NCBI RefSeq assembly: GCF_029543155.1
Contig: NZ_JARQXA010000006.1
Location: 1-64,000, forward strand
Reading direction: 5' to 3'
Length of the DNA stretch: 64,000 nucleotides
Origin: Sphingomonas sp. HITSZ_GF
GTDB lineage: Bacteria; Pseudomonadota; Alphaproteobacteria; Sphingomonadales; Sphingomonadaceae
Position numbers and translations under genes: made by a program. Shown one piece after another: positions 27,277-35,584 of this stretch. The notes under the pieces are model-generated. The model was not told the DNA's origin, did not search any database, and saw only the letters and a list, made by a program, of their open reading frames with translations. How positions within the stretch are numbered: position 1 is the first letter of the stretch; every line of letters starts with the position of its first letter.

Positions 27277-27624
27277 ATGGAAGCGAACCCGATCGACCCG
27301 GCTCTGGACCATATGTCGGTGGCACCGGGACCCGACGAAGATACCAACCGTCCGCTCGCGCACGCGGCGGATGCGGGCACCGACGAATCGATCGCCGAAC
27401 GGCTCTACCGCAACCCGGAGAGCAAGGAAGCGCGGCTCGACCGGGCGCTCGACGAGTCGATGGACGCGTCGGACCCGCCCGCATCGACCCAGCCGGTGCA
27501 CAACCATAGCCATAGCGAGCTTCCCGAAAGCTCGGGCTACGATCCCAAGGCCGAGGCCAAGCTGGCCAAGGGCGAGGAACAGGGCGTGATCGGCAAGATC
27601 CTGTCGAAGATCGGCCTGGGCTAA
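27277..27624 (+). CDS. conserved-looking acidic hydrophilic protein, unknown function
   Basis: A 115-aa soluble, strongly charged protein without signal peptide or membrane helix. It is rich in Asp/Glu in the N-terminal two thirds, has a His-containing patch (QPVHNHSHSELPESSGYDPKAEAKLAKGEE) and ends in an amphipathic GVIGKILSKIGLG tail that could contact a membrane. ATG 27277 follows AGGAGA at the ideal distance. It is eight bases upstream of a cation-efflux gene, so the two are probably co-expressed. The histidines may bind metal, but that is speculation. Confidence 0.7.
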   Translation: MEANPIDPALDHMSVAPGPDEDTNRPLAHAADAGTDESIAERLYRNPESKEARLDRALDESMDASDPPASTQPVHNHSHSELPESSGYDPKAEAKLAKGEEQGVIGKILSKIGLG

Positions 27625-27631
27625 GCCCGGA

Positions 27632-28582
27632 ATGGCGGCTTCGCCCGCGTCCGGCTGGCGCGCCAACATCGTCATCTACGCGGCGCTCGCCGCAAACCTC
27701 GGAATCGCGGTCGCCAAGTTCGTGGCGGCCGCGATTACCCTGTCGTCGTCGATGCTCACCGAAGGCGTGCACAGCCTGGTCGATACGGGCAACCAGGGGC
27801 TGCTGCTCTACGGCCAGCACCGCGCCAAGCGCGCGCCCGACCGCGACCATCCGTTCGGCTATGGCCGCGAGCTCTATTTCTGGGCCTTCATCGTCGCCAT
27901 CCTGATCTTCGGGCTGGGCGCTGGCGTATCGGTCTATGAAGGCTGGAAGCACATCAGCGAGCCCGAGCCGCTGCACGACCCGACGATCAACTATATCGTG
28001 CTCGCCATCGCCTTCGCGCTCGAAGGGACGAGCTGGTGGATCGCGATGCGCGAGTTCGCCAAGTCCAAGGGCGAGCATGGCTGGTGGCAGGCGATCCGCG
28101 ATTCCAAGGATCCGTCGGGCTTCATCGTGCTGTTCGAGGATTCGGCGGCGCTGGCCGGGCTGGTCGTCGCCGGCATCGGCGTATGGGCAAGCCATCACTG
28201 GGGCGATCCGCGCATCGACGGCTGGGCATCGATCGTGATCGGCGTGATCCTGGCCGCAGTGGCGAGCCTGCTCGCGCGCGAATCCAAGGGGCTGCTGATC
28301 GGCGAGCGGGCGAATCTCGACATGGTGGCGCATATCCGCGCGCTGCTCGAGGCCGAGCCCTGCATCACCCATGTGAACCATGTCCGCACAATCCACACCG
28401 CGCCCGACCGCATCTTCGTGGCGATCAGCGCCGACTTTTCCGACGCGCTGCCGATGGGCGAGGCGGAAAGCCTGATCGAGCGGATCGAACAGCGGCTGAA
28501 GGCTGCCGAGCCCAAGCTCAGCTCGATCTATATCCGGCCGGAGAAGCAGGAAGACGCGGTGGACGCGGTGGCGATGGGGTGA
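27632..28582 (+). CDS. cation diffusion facilitator (CDF) transporter
   Basis: A 316-aa inner-membrane divalent-metal/proton antiporter with six helices (residues ~10-225) and a cytoplasmic C-terminal domain. Helix 2 has SSMLTEGVHSLVDTGNQ in place of the classic HxxxD/DxxxD pair, keeping the H and D on one helix face, and helix 5 has EDSAALAGLVVAGIGV. This fits the SLC30A9-like/FieF-related branch rather than zinc-specific ZitB. Metal specificity is unresolved. It lies directly after the acidic protein gene and before a REP-like repeat. Confidence 0.88.
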   Translation: MAASPASGWRANIVIYAALAANLGIAVAKFVAAAITLSSSMLTEGVHSLVDTGNQGLLLYGQHRAKRAPDRDHPFGYGRELYFWAFIVAILIFGLGAGVSVYEGWKHISEPEPLHDPTINYIVLAIAFALEGTSWWIAMREFAKSKGEHGWWQAIRDSKDPSGFIVLFEDSAALAGLVVAGIGVWASHHWGDPRIDGWASIVIGVILAAVASLLARESKGLLIGERANLDMVAHIRALLEAEPCITHVNHVRTIHTAPDRIFVAISADFSDALPMGEAESLIERIEQRLKAAEPKLSSIYIRPEKQEDAVDAVAMG

Positions 28583-28631
28583 GGCTGATTTCTCACGCAG
28601 AGGCGCAGAGAAAGCCCGTCTGCGGCAAAAT

Positions 28632-28709
28632 CCGTCATCCCGGCGCAAGCCGGGATCTCATGCCGTGTCGCGCCCTCGCCTGAGATCCCGGCTTTCGCCG
28701 GGATGACGG
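28632..28709. repeat. REP-like paired palindrome
   Basis: Two CCCGGC-GCAA/GAAA-GCCGGG hairpins begin with CCGTCATCC and end with GGATGACGG, enclosing a spacer that includes CTCGCCTGAGA. Same family as 3546, 37744 and 54120. It lies between the convergent CDF and LysR genes. Confidence 0.85.
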
Positions 28710-28756
28710 TCCGTTGACAGCCTTCGTGGCTTATTGGCGCCACGCCTTCGCGTGAA

Positions 28757-29620
28757 TCAAATTTCCCCCACCAGCCATTCCCGGAACGCCTGCATTGCCG
28801 GGCTGGGCGTGCGCGACTGGAGCCAGGTGAGCCAGTAGCGGCCGGTGCTGACTTCGAGTGCGAAGGGGCGGACGAGGCGGCCTTCGGCGAGATGGCGCGA
28901 GAGCATCGCCGGCGGGGCGAGTGCGATGCCGAGTCCCTGGATCGCTGCCTCTGCCATGCCGAGCGAAGTATCGAACACCGGGCCGCGCAGCGTGGGCGGC
29001 GTGATCCCCGCCGCGGCGAACCAGCGCGGCCATTCGTCGGCGCGATAGGAGCGCAGCAGCGGCAGGGCTAGCAGGCCCGCCGGCGCGGAGAGGCCGGCGG
29101 CCAGTTCGGGCGTGCAGAGCGGCGTCAGCGGCGTCTCGATCAGCGGTACCGCCTCGGTGCCGTGCCAGGCGCCCGCGCCGAAGCGGATCGCATAGTCGAG
29201 CCCCTCGCCGGCAAGGTCGACGCGGTTGTTGTTGGTGAACAGGCGCAAGTCGATGCGCGGATGCGCGGCGTGGAAGCCGGGCAGGCGCGGCAGCAGCCAG
29301 CCGGTGGCGAAGGTGCCGACCGCAGCGACGGAGAGAAGTTGCGCGGCGGTGCCGCTGGCGATCCCCTCGACCAGTTCGGCGATGCGATCGAAGCTGTCGC
29401 CCAGCGCCGGCAACAGCGCCTGCCCCTCGTCGGTGAGCGCCAGCCCGCGCGGCAGGCGGCGGAAGAGCTGCGCGCCGAGCCGCTCCTCGAGCCCCTTCAC
29501 CTGATGGCTGATCGCCGCCTGGGTCACGCACAGCTCGATCGCGGCGCGGGTGAAGCTGAGATGCCGGGCCGAGGCCTCGAAGGCGCGCAGGGCGTTGAGG
29601 GGGAGGTGAGGGCGGACCAT
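28757..29620 (-). CDS. LysR-family regulator (AmpR/GcvA-like), divergent from beta-lactamase
   Basis: A 287-aa transcription factor. The N-terminal helix-turn-helix PLNALRAFEASARHLSFTRAAIELCVTQAAISHQVKGLE (residues ~6-45) is of the GcvA/AmpR type, and the rest is a periplasmic-binding-like effector domain. The start MVRPHLPLNALRAF at 29620 matches the family; the upstream frame to 29686 would run into the promoter. It is divergently transcribed from a class D beta-lactamase gene with 108 bases between, the classic ampR-ampC layout. It is therefore likely to control that gene in response to cell-wall fragments. Confidence 0.88.
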   Translation of the reverse strand: MVRPHLPLNALRAFEASARHLSFTRAAIELCVTQAAISHQVKGLEERLGAQLFRRLPRGLALTDEGQALLPALGDSFDRIAELVEGIASGTAAQLLSVAAVGTFATGWLLPRLPGFHAAHPRIDLRLFTNNNRVDLAGEGLDYAIRFGAGAWHGTEAVPLIETPLTPLCTPELAAGLSAPAGLLALPLLRSYRADEWPRWFAAAGITPPTLRGPVFDTSLGMAEAAIQGLGIALAPPAMLSRHLAEGRLVRPFALEVSTGRYWLTWLQSRTPSPAMQAFREWLVGEI

Positions 29621-29629
29621 GCGGCACCG

Positions 29630-29665
29630 AGCATAAGAAAAGCTAATGGCTCGCGCCAGCTTTGA
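29630..29665. promoter_or_regulatory. likely LysR-regulator binding region between ampR-like gene and bla
   Basis: Within the 108-base divergent spacer, the segment around GCATAAGAAAAGCTAATGG is AT-rich against its GC-rich surroundings. It offers the T-N11-A pattern of LysR-type binding sites. The assignment rests on position and composition only. Confidence 0.4.
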
Positions 29666-29728
29666 TCCTTTGTGCGCAGGCCGCACCGCGGCTTACTTCT
29701 TCCGCCGCATCGACAAGGGAGATGAACG

Positions 29729-30541
29729 ATGAAGCTCGATCGGCGGACATTTGGCGGGACCTTGCTGCTGGGCGGGGGCGCCGCACTGGCCGGGTTTCCG
29801 GGGACTGCGGAGGCGGTGGGCGCGCAGCGCAAGCTGCGTGCGACAGTGGTGCTCGACGCCGCGAGCGGGCGGGCGCTGCACCGTTCCGGCGCCTGCGCGA
29901 CGCGTTTCACGCCCTGCTCGACCTTCAAGGTTCCGCTGGCGCTGATGGGCTTCGACAGCGGCGTGCTGATCGACGCACACCATCCGGCCTGGGACTATGA
30001 CCCCAAGCGCCACGCCGCGCACCGCGACGTCGAGCGCGCGCGCACCGATCCCACGCGCTGGGAAGCGGAGTCGGTGGTCTGGTATTCGCAGGAGCTTACC
30101 CGCAAGCTGGGGATGCAGCGCTTCCAGGCCTATGTCGACCGCTTCGGCTATGGCAATCGCGACCTGCGCGGCACGCCCGGCAAGGGCGACGGGCTGACCC
30201 GCGCCTGGCTGGGCAGCTCGCTCACCATCTCGCCCGACGAGCAGGTGGCGTTCCTGCGGCGGATGCTGGCGCACAGGCTGGTTTCGGCGCGGGCGCATGC
30301 CGAAGCGGAGCGGATCATCCCCGCATTCACCGGCAGCGGCGGCTGGCATGTGCGCGGCAAGACCGGCAGCGGCGCGCTGCCCGACGGCAGCCTGCTCGGC
30401 TGGTTCGTCGGCTGGGCGGACAAGGGCGGAAAGCGCATCGTCTTCGCACGGTTCGGTGCGGGCGCGGGCATGTCGAGCGCGGGCGGCAGGCAGATGCGCG
30501 CGGCGCTGCTCGCCGAGATCGGCGGCCTGGCGGGGGTGTAG
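29729..30541 (+). CDS. class D (OXA-type) beta-lactamase
   Basis: Periplasmic serine hydrolase opening the beta-lactam ring. The 270-aa product starts with a twin-arginine-like signal (MKLDRRTFGGTLLLGGGAAL) and carries all class D motifs: S64-T-F-K67, S115-V-V117, Y141-G-N143 and K211-T-G. GGGAG precedes ATG 29729. The divergent LysR gene implies inducible expression. It belongs to the divergent environmental OXA group; spectrum cannot be inferred. The DUF1294 gene follows 30 bases later. Confidence 0.92.
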   Translation: MKLDRRTFGGTLLLGGGAALAGFPGTAEAVGAQRKLRATVVLDAASGRALHRSGACATRFTPCSTFKVPLALMGFDSGVLIDAHHPAWDYDPKRHAAHRDVERARTDPTRWEAESVVWYSQELTRKLGMQRFQAYVDRFGYGNRDLRGTPGKGDGLTRAWLGSSLTISPDEQVAFLRRMLAHRLVSARAHAEAERIIPAFTGSGGWHVRGKTGSGALPDGSLLGWFVGWADKGGKRIVFARFGAGAGMSSAGGRQMRAALLAEIGGLAGV

Positions 30542-30571
30542 CCCGGCGCGGAGACCGGGTAAGGGCGCGGC

Positions 30572-30856
30572 ATGCTGATCGCCGCGCTCGCCTGGCTCCT
30601 GCTCATCAACTTGTGGACGGTGCTGCGCTTCTGGCAGGACAAAAGCCGCGCGATCGCGGGCGCACGGCGGATCCCGGAGGCCGACCTGCTATGGCTGGCG
30701 CTGCTCGGCGGCTCGCCCGGCGCGTTCGCGGCGCGGCACCTGTTCCGGCACAAGACGCGCAAGCAGCCCTTCTCACTGTACCTGATGCTGATCGCGGTGG
30801 CGCAGGCCGGGGCGGCGATCGGATTGGGGGTTTACGAGATCCGCTTATACCCATAG
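30572..30856 (+). CDS. DUF1294 small membrane protein
   Basis: A 94-aa inner-membrane protein with two or three helices and the DUF1294 signature FWQDKSRAIAGARRIPEADLLWLALLGGSPGAFAARHLFRHKTRKQPF (residues ~20-67). The family is of unknown function. AAGGG lies upstream of ATG 30572. Its last codons run into the operator of the metal regulator gene that follows. Confidence 0.85.
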   Translation: MLIAALAWLLLINLWTVLRFWQDKSRAIAGARRIPEADLLWLALLGGSPGAFAARHLFRHKTRKQPFSLYLMLIAVAQAGAAIGLGVYEIRLYP

Positions 30857-30869
30857 GGGGTATGGGTAT
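30847..30869. promoter_or_regulatory. RcnR/DmeR-type operator overlapping the regulator start
   Basis: ATACCCAT (30847-30854) and ATGGGTAT (30862-30869) are perfect inverted arms around AGGGGGT. A/T-flanked G-tracts of this kind are the binding sites of RcnR/CsoR-family repressors. The right arm includes the regulator's start codon and the G-tract doubles as its ribosome-binding site, so binding would block both transcription and initiation. Confidence 0.75.
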
Positions 30870-31143
30870 GGCTCATCTTTCCCATGACAATGGCGCGCTG
30901 TTGGCGCGCGTGCGCCGCATCGGCGGGCAGGTCGGCGCGGTCGAGCGGGCGCTGCAGGGCGATGCCGGCTGCATCGAAGTGCTCCAATTGGTCGCTGCCG
31001 TGCGCGGCGCGGTGAACGGGCTGCTCGACGAGATCATCGCCGATCATCTCGAGGCGCATGTCGCGGCCCCCGGGCTGAGCGATGCCGAGCGGGCGCAGGG
31101 CGCCGAAGAGCTGCTGGCGGTGATCCGCCGCTATTCGAAATAG
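30868..31143 (+). CDS. dmeR: metal-sensing repressor, RcnR/DmeR type
   Basis: A 91-aa all-helical repressor of the CsoR/RcnR/FrmR family, expected to release DNA on binding Co(II) or Ni(II). H3, C34, H60 and H64 line up with the His3/Cys35/His60/His64 metal ligands of RcnR, and VLQLVAAVRGAVNGLLDEII matches the family core. ATG 30868 is preferred over ATG 30862 because the G-tract 30856-30860 is then seven bases away. The efflux gene starts eight bases after its stop, the dmeR-dmeF arrangement known from rhizobia. Confidence 0.88.
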   Translation: MAHLSHDNGALLARVRRIGGQVGAVERALQGDAGCIEVLQLVAAVRGAVNGLLDEIIADHLEAHVAAPGLSDAERAQGAEELLAVIRRYSK

Positions 31144-31151
31144 GATATCCG

Positions 31152-32069
31152 ATGGCGACGCTTCCCGAGATCGATGCGCTGGCGCACGAGCATGTGTTCC
31201 TGGGCGCCGCGCATGACGACAATGCGCGGCGGACCCTGTGGGTGGTGCTGCTCACTGCGGTGATGATGGTGGGCGAGATCATCGCCGGATACTGGACCGG
31301 ATCGATGGCGCTGCTCGCCGACGGCTTCCACATGGCGACGCATGCCGGGGCGCTGGCGGTGGCGGCCGCCGCCTATGCCTATGCGCGCAAACATGCACGG
31401 AGCCCGGCCTACAGCTTCGGCACGGGCAAGGTGGGTGACCTGGCCGGCTTCGCCTCGGCGATCGTGCTGGGGCTGATCGCGCTGGCGATCGGCGTGGAAT
31501 CGGTGCTGCGGCTGTTCGAGCCGATCACCGTGGCGTTCGGCGAGGCGGCGATCGTCGCGGTGCTGGGGCTGGCAGTGAACCTGGCGAGCGCGGTGCTGCT
31601 CGGGCACGGGCATCATCACGGGCACGACCACCACCATGATCATGACCATGGCCACCATCACCACCATGGTCACGGGCACGACAACAACCTGCGCTCGGCC
31701 TATGTCCATGTGCTCGCCGATGCGCTGACGTCGGTGCTGGCGATCGCGGCGCTGCTTGCCGGACGCTATCTCGGCTGGGGGTGGATGGACCCGGCGATGG
31801 GGATCGTCGGCGCGGTGGTGATCGCGCGCTGGTCGTGGACCTTGATGCGCGACACCGCGGCGGTGCTGCTCGACCGGACCGACGCGCATGTCGCCGGGGA
31901 AGTGCGCGAATTGCTCGGCGATGTGCAGCTGGTCGACCTGCATGTGTGGCGGGTAGGCCCCGAGGCGCGAGCGGCGATCGTCAGCGTGACCGGGCTGGAT
32001 GCCGAGACGGTGCGCGCCCGGCTGGCGCCGGTGCACGAACTGGCGCACCTCACCGTCGAGTGCCGCTGA
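31152..32069 (+). CDS. dmeF: CDF-family Co/Ni efflux protein DmeF
   Basis: A 305-aa inner-membrane metal/proton antiporter. Helix 2 contains ADGFHMATHA with D57, H60 and H64 as the transport site. The loop between helices 4 and 5 (residues ~152-177) is a run of about seventeen histidines alternating with Gly and Asp, the metal-collecting loop of DmeF-like CDF proteins. Residues ~186-196 (VLADALTSVLA) form the second half of the site. It is co-transcribed with the repressor directly upstream, so expression should rise with cobalt or nickel. Confidence 0.9.
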   Translation: MATLPEIDALAHEHVFLGAAHDDNARRTLWVVLLTAVMMVGEIIAGYWTGSMALLADGFHMATHAGALAVAAAAYAYARKHARSPAYSFGTGKVGDLAGFASAIVLGLIALAIGVESVLRLFEPITVAFGEAAIVAVLGLAVNLASAVLLGHGHHHGHDHHHDHDHGHHHHHGHGHDNNLRSAYVHVLADALTSVLAIAALLAGRYLGWGWMDPAMGIVGAVVIARWSWTLMRDTAAVLLDRTDAHVAGEVRELLGDVQLVDLHVWRVGPEARAAIVSVTGLDAETVRARLAPVHELAHLTVECR

Positions 32070-32108
32070 CGCCGCACCCGGCCGAAACCGGGTGCGGTGT
32101 ACGGGCGC

Positions 32109-32495
32109 TCAGTCGATCGCGAAGATGCCCTGCGCCTCGAGCCGGGCGATCGCGTCCTTCATGTGCTGGAGCTGCTCGGGCGGATGGCCCTGCCATTCGG
32201 CGACTTCGCCGGTGACGCGCAGCGGATCGCGCGAGCGATAGGAGAGGGTGGGATTGCCGGGGAATTTCTGGTCGGTGAGGTTGGGATCGTCGATAAACGC
32301 CCCGGTCGGCTCGACGATGTAGATGCGCGCGCGGCCTTCGCCCCGTGCCAGTTCCGCGCCCCAGATCGCGGCTTCGAGCGTGCCGGCGAAATAGACCCAG
32401 GGGGCGGCCTTGCGGTGGCCGTAGTTCGAACTGTAGCCGGCGGCGATCAGGTCGCCGGCCGCCAGGTACGCGCGGGTGCCGTGGTAATAGATCAT
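32109..32495 (-). CDS. arr: rifamycin ADP-ribosyltransferase
   Basis: A 128-aa cytosolic enzyme that transfers ADP-ribose from NAD+ to the C23 hydroxyl of rifamycins. The family blocks are all present: IYYHGTRAYLAAGDLI (residues ~2-17), YSSNYGHRKAAPWVYFAGTLEAAIWGAELA, RIYIVEPTGAFIDDPNLTDQKFPGNPTLSYRSRDPLRV. ATG 32495 has AGGGA upstream; the longer frame to 32534 does not. It is a chromosomal single gene with no integron features nearby, converging on dmeF. Confidence 0.95.
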   Translation of the reverse strand: MIYYHGTRAYLAAGDLIAAGYSSNYGHRKAAPWVYFAGTLEAAIWGAELARGEGRARIYIVEPTGAFIDDPNLTDQKFPGNPTLSYRSRDPLRVTGEVAEWQGHPPEQLQHMKDAIARLEAQGIFAID

Positions 32496-32626
32496 GTGCC
32501 TGTTCCCTCGTCTGCGAATCGAGGGCGGCTTCATGGAACAGGGACCCCGGCTTGCCGCAAGCCCGGTTCCGGGTTAGACAATGATAGTGGGAAGAGACGC
32601 TTCGACTCGAGGCGCCCCCGCAGCTC

Positions 32627-33934
32627 CTATTTCTTGAGGATATCCAGCGCCGCCGCGGTCATCGCCTCGGTGGCGGTGCCGACGACCTGCTCGGCATCGG
32701 GCGCCCAATAGGCGCTGTGGAGCGAGGGCAGCGGCTTCTTGCCATTGTCCGAGGCTGCCCATTTGTCGGCCGGCACGCCGCCGACCCAGAAGATCAGGCT
32801 CTGGATCTTCTCGTCCGCCAGCCAGTAGCGGCCGAAATCCTCGCCGCCCATCACCGCGCGCGTCTCGACCACGCGGTCCTTGCCGAAGCGGGCGGTCCAC
32901 AGCGCCTTCATCCGGTCGGTGAGCGGCTGGGTGTTGAAGGTGGCGGGGGTGAAATTGTCGCGTACCTTGATCTCGGGCATGCGGTCCTCGGGGACGCCGG
33001 CGGCGATCGCCTCGCCCTTCGCGATGCGGGCGATGCCGTCGAGCAGCTGCTTGCGCACCTCGGGCTTGAAGCTGCGCACGGTGAGCAGCATCGTCACGTC
33101 GCTGCCGATGATGTTGTGCGTCGAGCCGCCCTTGATCATGCCGACGGTGACCACCGCGGCTTCTTGCGGGTCGACTTCGCGGCTGACCAGCGTCTGGAGC
33201 GAGGTGACGATGCGCGCGGCGAGGACGATCGGGTCCTTGGTGGTCTGCGGATAGGCGCCGTGCCCGCCGACGCCCTTCACCTGGATGTCGACCGAATCGA
33301 CGTTCGCCAGCGCATAGCCGGCGGTCACGCCGATCTGGCCGGCGGGCTGGCTGGCGCTGTCATGGAAGGCGAGCGCATATTGCGGCCGGGGGAAGCGGGT
33401 GAACAGCCCGTCGTCGAGCATCGCCTTGGCGCCCATGCCGCGCTCCTCGGCGGGCTGGGCGATCATGACCAGGGTGCCGTGCCACTTGGCCTTCATTGCC
33501 GCGAGGTTGCGCAGCGTGCCGATCCAGCTCGCCATGTGCGTATCGTGCCCGCAGGCATGCATCACGCCGCTCTCGACGCCGTCGTCATTGGTGGTGCGAA
33601 CGGTGGAGGCGAAGGGCAGGCCGGTCGCCTCGGTGACGGGCAGGCCGTCCATGTCGGCGCGGATCAGCACGACCGGGCCGGGGCCGTTCTCGAGCACCGC
33701 GACGACGCCGGTGCCGCCGACCTTCTCGGTGACCTTGTAGCCAGCCTTGCGCGCTTCCTCGGCGAGCTTGGCGGCGGTCTTCACTTCGTGGAGGCTGAGC
33801 TCGGGGTTCGAATGGAAGTCGCGGTAGAATTCCATGAGCTGGGGCAGCGCGGCCTGGGTCGCGTCGTGCACCGGATCGGCGAAGGAGGGCGTTGCCAGGC
33901 TCATCGCACTGGCGAGAAGAAGCGTTCGGAGCAT
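32627..33934 (-). CDS. exported M20-family amidohydrolase
   Basis: A 435-aa zinc metallohydrolase of peptidase family M20D (IAA-amino-acid/hippurate hydrolase type) with a signal peptide (MLRTLLLASAMSLATPSFA). Metal ligands are seen in HACGHDTHM (about residues 125-133) and AEERGMGAKAM (about 161); the dimerisation domain begins at GVGGHGAYPQ. MGGEDFGRY near residue 365 completes the site. It should cleave N-acyl amino acids or small amides in the periplasm; the natural substrate is unknown. Confidence 0.92.
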   Translation of the reverse strand: MLRTLLLASAMSLATPSFADPVHDATQAALPQLMEFYRDFHSNPELSLHEVKTAAKLAEEARKAGYKVTEKVGGTGVVAVLENGPGPVVLIRADMDGLPVTEATGLPFASTVRTTNDDGVESGVMHACGHDTHMASWIGTLRNLAAMKAKWHGTLVMIAQPAEERGMGAKAMLDDGLFTRFPRPQYALAFHDSASQPAGQIGVTAGYALANVDSVDIQVKGVGGHGAYPQTTKDPIVLAARIVTSLQTLVSREVDPQEAAVVTVGMIKGGSTHNIIGSDVTMLLTVRSFKPEVRKQLLDGIARIAKGEAIAAGVPEDRMPEIKVRDNFTPATFNTQPLTDRMKALWTARFGKDRVVETRAVMGGEDFGRYWLADEKIQSLIFWVGGVPADKWAASDNGKKPLPSLHSAYWAPDAEQVVGTATEAMTAAALDILKK

Positions 33935-34005
33935 TTGGTTCCCCCCTGCATGGAGCGGGGAGTGTCGCTTGGGGTGGGCGGGCTGTCAAACGCCCGCCCG
34001 CGATT

Positions 34006-34632
34006 TCAACCCGCCGGGATGAGTTCGATGACGTCGAGCTTGGATTCGAAACCCGGATAGGGGAGGACGAGGCGCCAGCGGCTTTCGCCGATGCGCTCGA
34101 CATAACCGACCATGTTGCGGCGCGGATCGACACCGTAGCGCAGCGGCGCGGTCTCGTCGCCGAGGACGAGCGTGCCGACGAACATCGCCCGGGCATCGGT
34201 GTTGGGATAGATCAGCCCGTCCGGGCGCTGCTCGGTGCCGAGCTTCGAGAGATGCAGCGCGTCGCCGCGCGGGGTGATCCGGCACTGGGCGGTGGGATAG
34301 GCGGTGAAATAGCGCGTCACCGGCTGCTGCGAGCCGAGCTTGAAGGTGCGGCAGAGATAATTGCCCGCGGGCGGCATCGCCTGGCCCAGCGCGACGTCCG
34401 GATCGAAGAGCTGCGGATCGGCCGCGATCGCCGCCGGGTTCTCCGCCTTGGCGGGGGCGAGCGCATCGTCCCAGGCCTTGCGCCAGTTGCGCAGCCGATC
34501 GGCGTCATTGTCGGTGACGACCTTGCGCCAGCCCCAGCCGGCGGGCGGCTCGGTGCTGGTGGCGTCGCGATAGACGCTGCAGCCGGTGAGGCCGAGCGCG
34601 AGCAGCGCGGCGGCGGAGATCCCCTTCATCAT
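34006..34632 (-). CDS. DUF4893-type lipoprotein
   Basis: A 208-aa lipoprotein: MMKGISAAALLALGLTGC has a lipobox with Cys about residue 18. The body begins with RLRNWRKAWDDALAPAK, typical of DUF4893 proteins of sphingomonads, and ends in a beta-rich domain (FVGTLVLGDETAPLRYGVDPRRNMVGYVERIGESRWRLVLPYP). No activity is known for the family. GAAGG precedes the start. It is 22 bases downstream of bdhA on the same strand and may be co-transcribed. Confidence 0.78.
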   Translation of the reverse strand: MMKGISAAALLALGLTGCSVYRDATSTEPPAGWGWRKVVTDNDADRLRNWRKAWDDALAPAKAENPAAIAADPQLFDPDVALGQAMPPAGNYLCRTFKLGSQQPVTRYFTAYPTAQCRITPRGDALHLSKLGTEQRPDGLIYPNTDARAMFVGTLVLGDETAPLRYGVDPRRNMVGYVERIGESRWRLVLPYPGFESKLDVIELIPAG

Positions 34633-34653
34633 GCCTTCGACCTTTAACTCCGA

Positions 34654-35439
34654 TCAGGCGGCGGTCCAGCCGCCGTCGATCGAATAATTGGCGCCGGTGA
34701 TCTGCGCCGCTTCGTCCCGGCAAAGGAAAAGCACCAGCGCGGCGACCTGTTCCGGCTGGACGAACTCCTTGGTGGGCTGCGCATCGAGCAGGACGTCGTT
34801 GATCACCTGCTCGCGGGTCATCCCGCGCGTCTTCATCGTGTCGGGGATCTGGTTCTCGACCAAAGGCGTCCAAACATAGCCGGGCGAGACGCAGTTGACG
34901 GTGATGCCCGAGGTGGCGACTTCGAGCGCGATCGTCTTGGTGAGGCCGGCGATCGCGTGCTTGGCCATCACATAAGCCGACTTGTTGGGGCTGGCGACCA
35001 GGCTGTGCGCCGAGGCGGTGGAAATCACCCGGCCCCATTTCTGCGCCTTCATGAACGGCACCGCGGCGCGCGTCATGTGCCAGGCCGAGGACATGTTGAT
35101 CGCGATGATCGCGTCGAACTTCTCGGGCGGGAAATCCTCGATGGGGGAGACGTGCTGGATGCCGGCATTGTTGATGATGATGTGCGGGCCGCCCAGCTCG
35201 TCGTGGCAGCGCTTGACCATCGCCGCGATCTGATCGGGCCTGGTCATGTCGGCGGCGTCGTAGAGCGCCCTGGCGCCGCTGGTCGCCTCAAGCGCGGCGC
35301 GTTCCTTCTCGATCGCGGCGGCGTCGCCGAAGCCGTTGATCATCACGCTCGCGCCCTCGGCTGCCAGCGCCTTGGCATAGGCGAGGCCAATGCCCGAGGT
35401 GGAGCCAGTGATGATGGCGGACTTGCCCTTGAGGAACAT
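34654..35439 (-). CDS. bdhA: 3-hydroxybutyrate dehydrogenase
   Basis: An NAD-dependent short-chain dehydrogenase of 261 aa converting D-3-hydroxybutyrate to acetoacetate, a step in polyhydroxybutyrate and ketone-body use. The cofactor motif TGSTSGIG is at residues ~11-18, NNAG near 90, the catalytic Ser in ISTASAHS near 140 and YVMAK near 155. The substrate-specific features (IQHVSPIEDFP, QPTKEFVQPEQVA) are those of BdhA. AAGGAG precedes the start. The patatin gene lies just upstream on the same strand, a pairing frequent in alphaproteobacteria. Confidence 0.93.
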   Translation of the reverse strand: MFLKGKSAIITGSTSGIGLAYAKALAAEGASVMINGFGDAAAIEKERAALEATSGARALYDAADMTRPDQIAAMVKRCHDELGGPHIIINNAGIQHVSPIEDFPPEKFDAIIAINMSSAWHMTRAAVPFMKAQKWGRVISTASAHSLVASPNKSAYVMAKHAIAGLTKTIALEVATSGITVNCVSPGYVWTPLVENQIPDTMKTRGMTREQVINDVLLDAQPTKEFVQPEQVAALVLFLCRDEAAQITGANYSIDGGWTAA

Positions 35440-35462
35440 GGGGGACTCCTTTTTGGCTAACT

Positions 35463-35559
35463 GCCGTCATTCCCGCGAAGGCGGGAATCCATTCGCGCTG
35501 CCGTTTCGTTCTTGTCGATGGGACAGCCACAATGGATCCCCGCCTGCGCGGGGATGACG
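35463..35559. repeat. REP-like paired palindrome, second subtype
   Basis: GCCGTCATTCCCGC-GAAG-GCGGGAATCCATT and its inverse AATGGATCCCCGC-CTGC-GCGGGGATGACG flank a spacer of about 37 bases. The layout is like the 3546 family but with a different hairpin sequence. It lies between the patatin and bdhA genes on the same strand. Confidence 0.8.
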
Positions 35560-35584
35560 AGGAAGGGGAAACGGGAAGAGCAGC

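Noticed and set aside
31610-31690. Apparent simple-sequence repeat of CAC/CAT codons
   Set aside because: It encodes the histidine-rich loop expected in a DmeF-type transporter, so it is explained by the gene.
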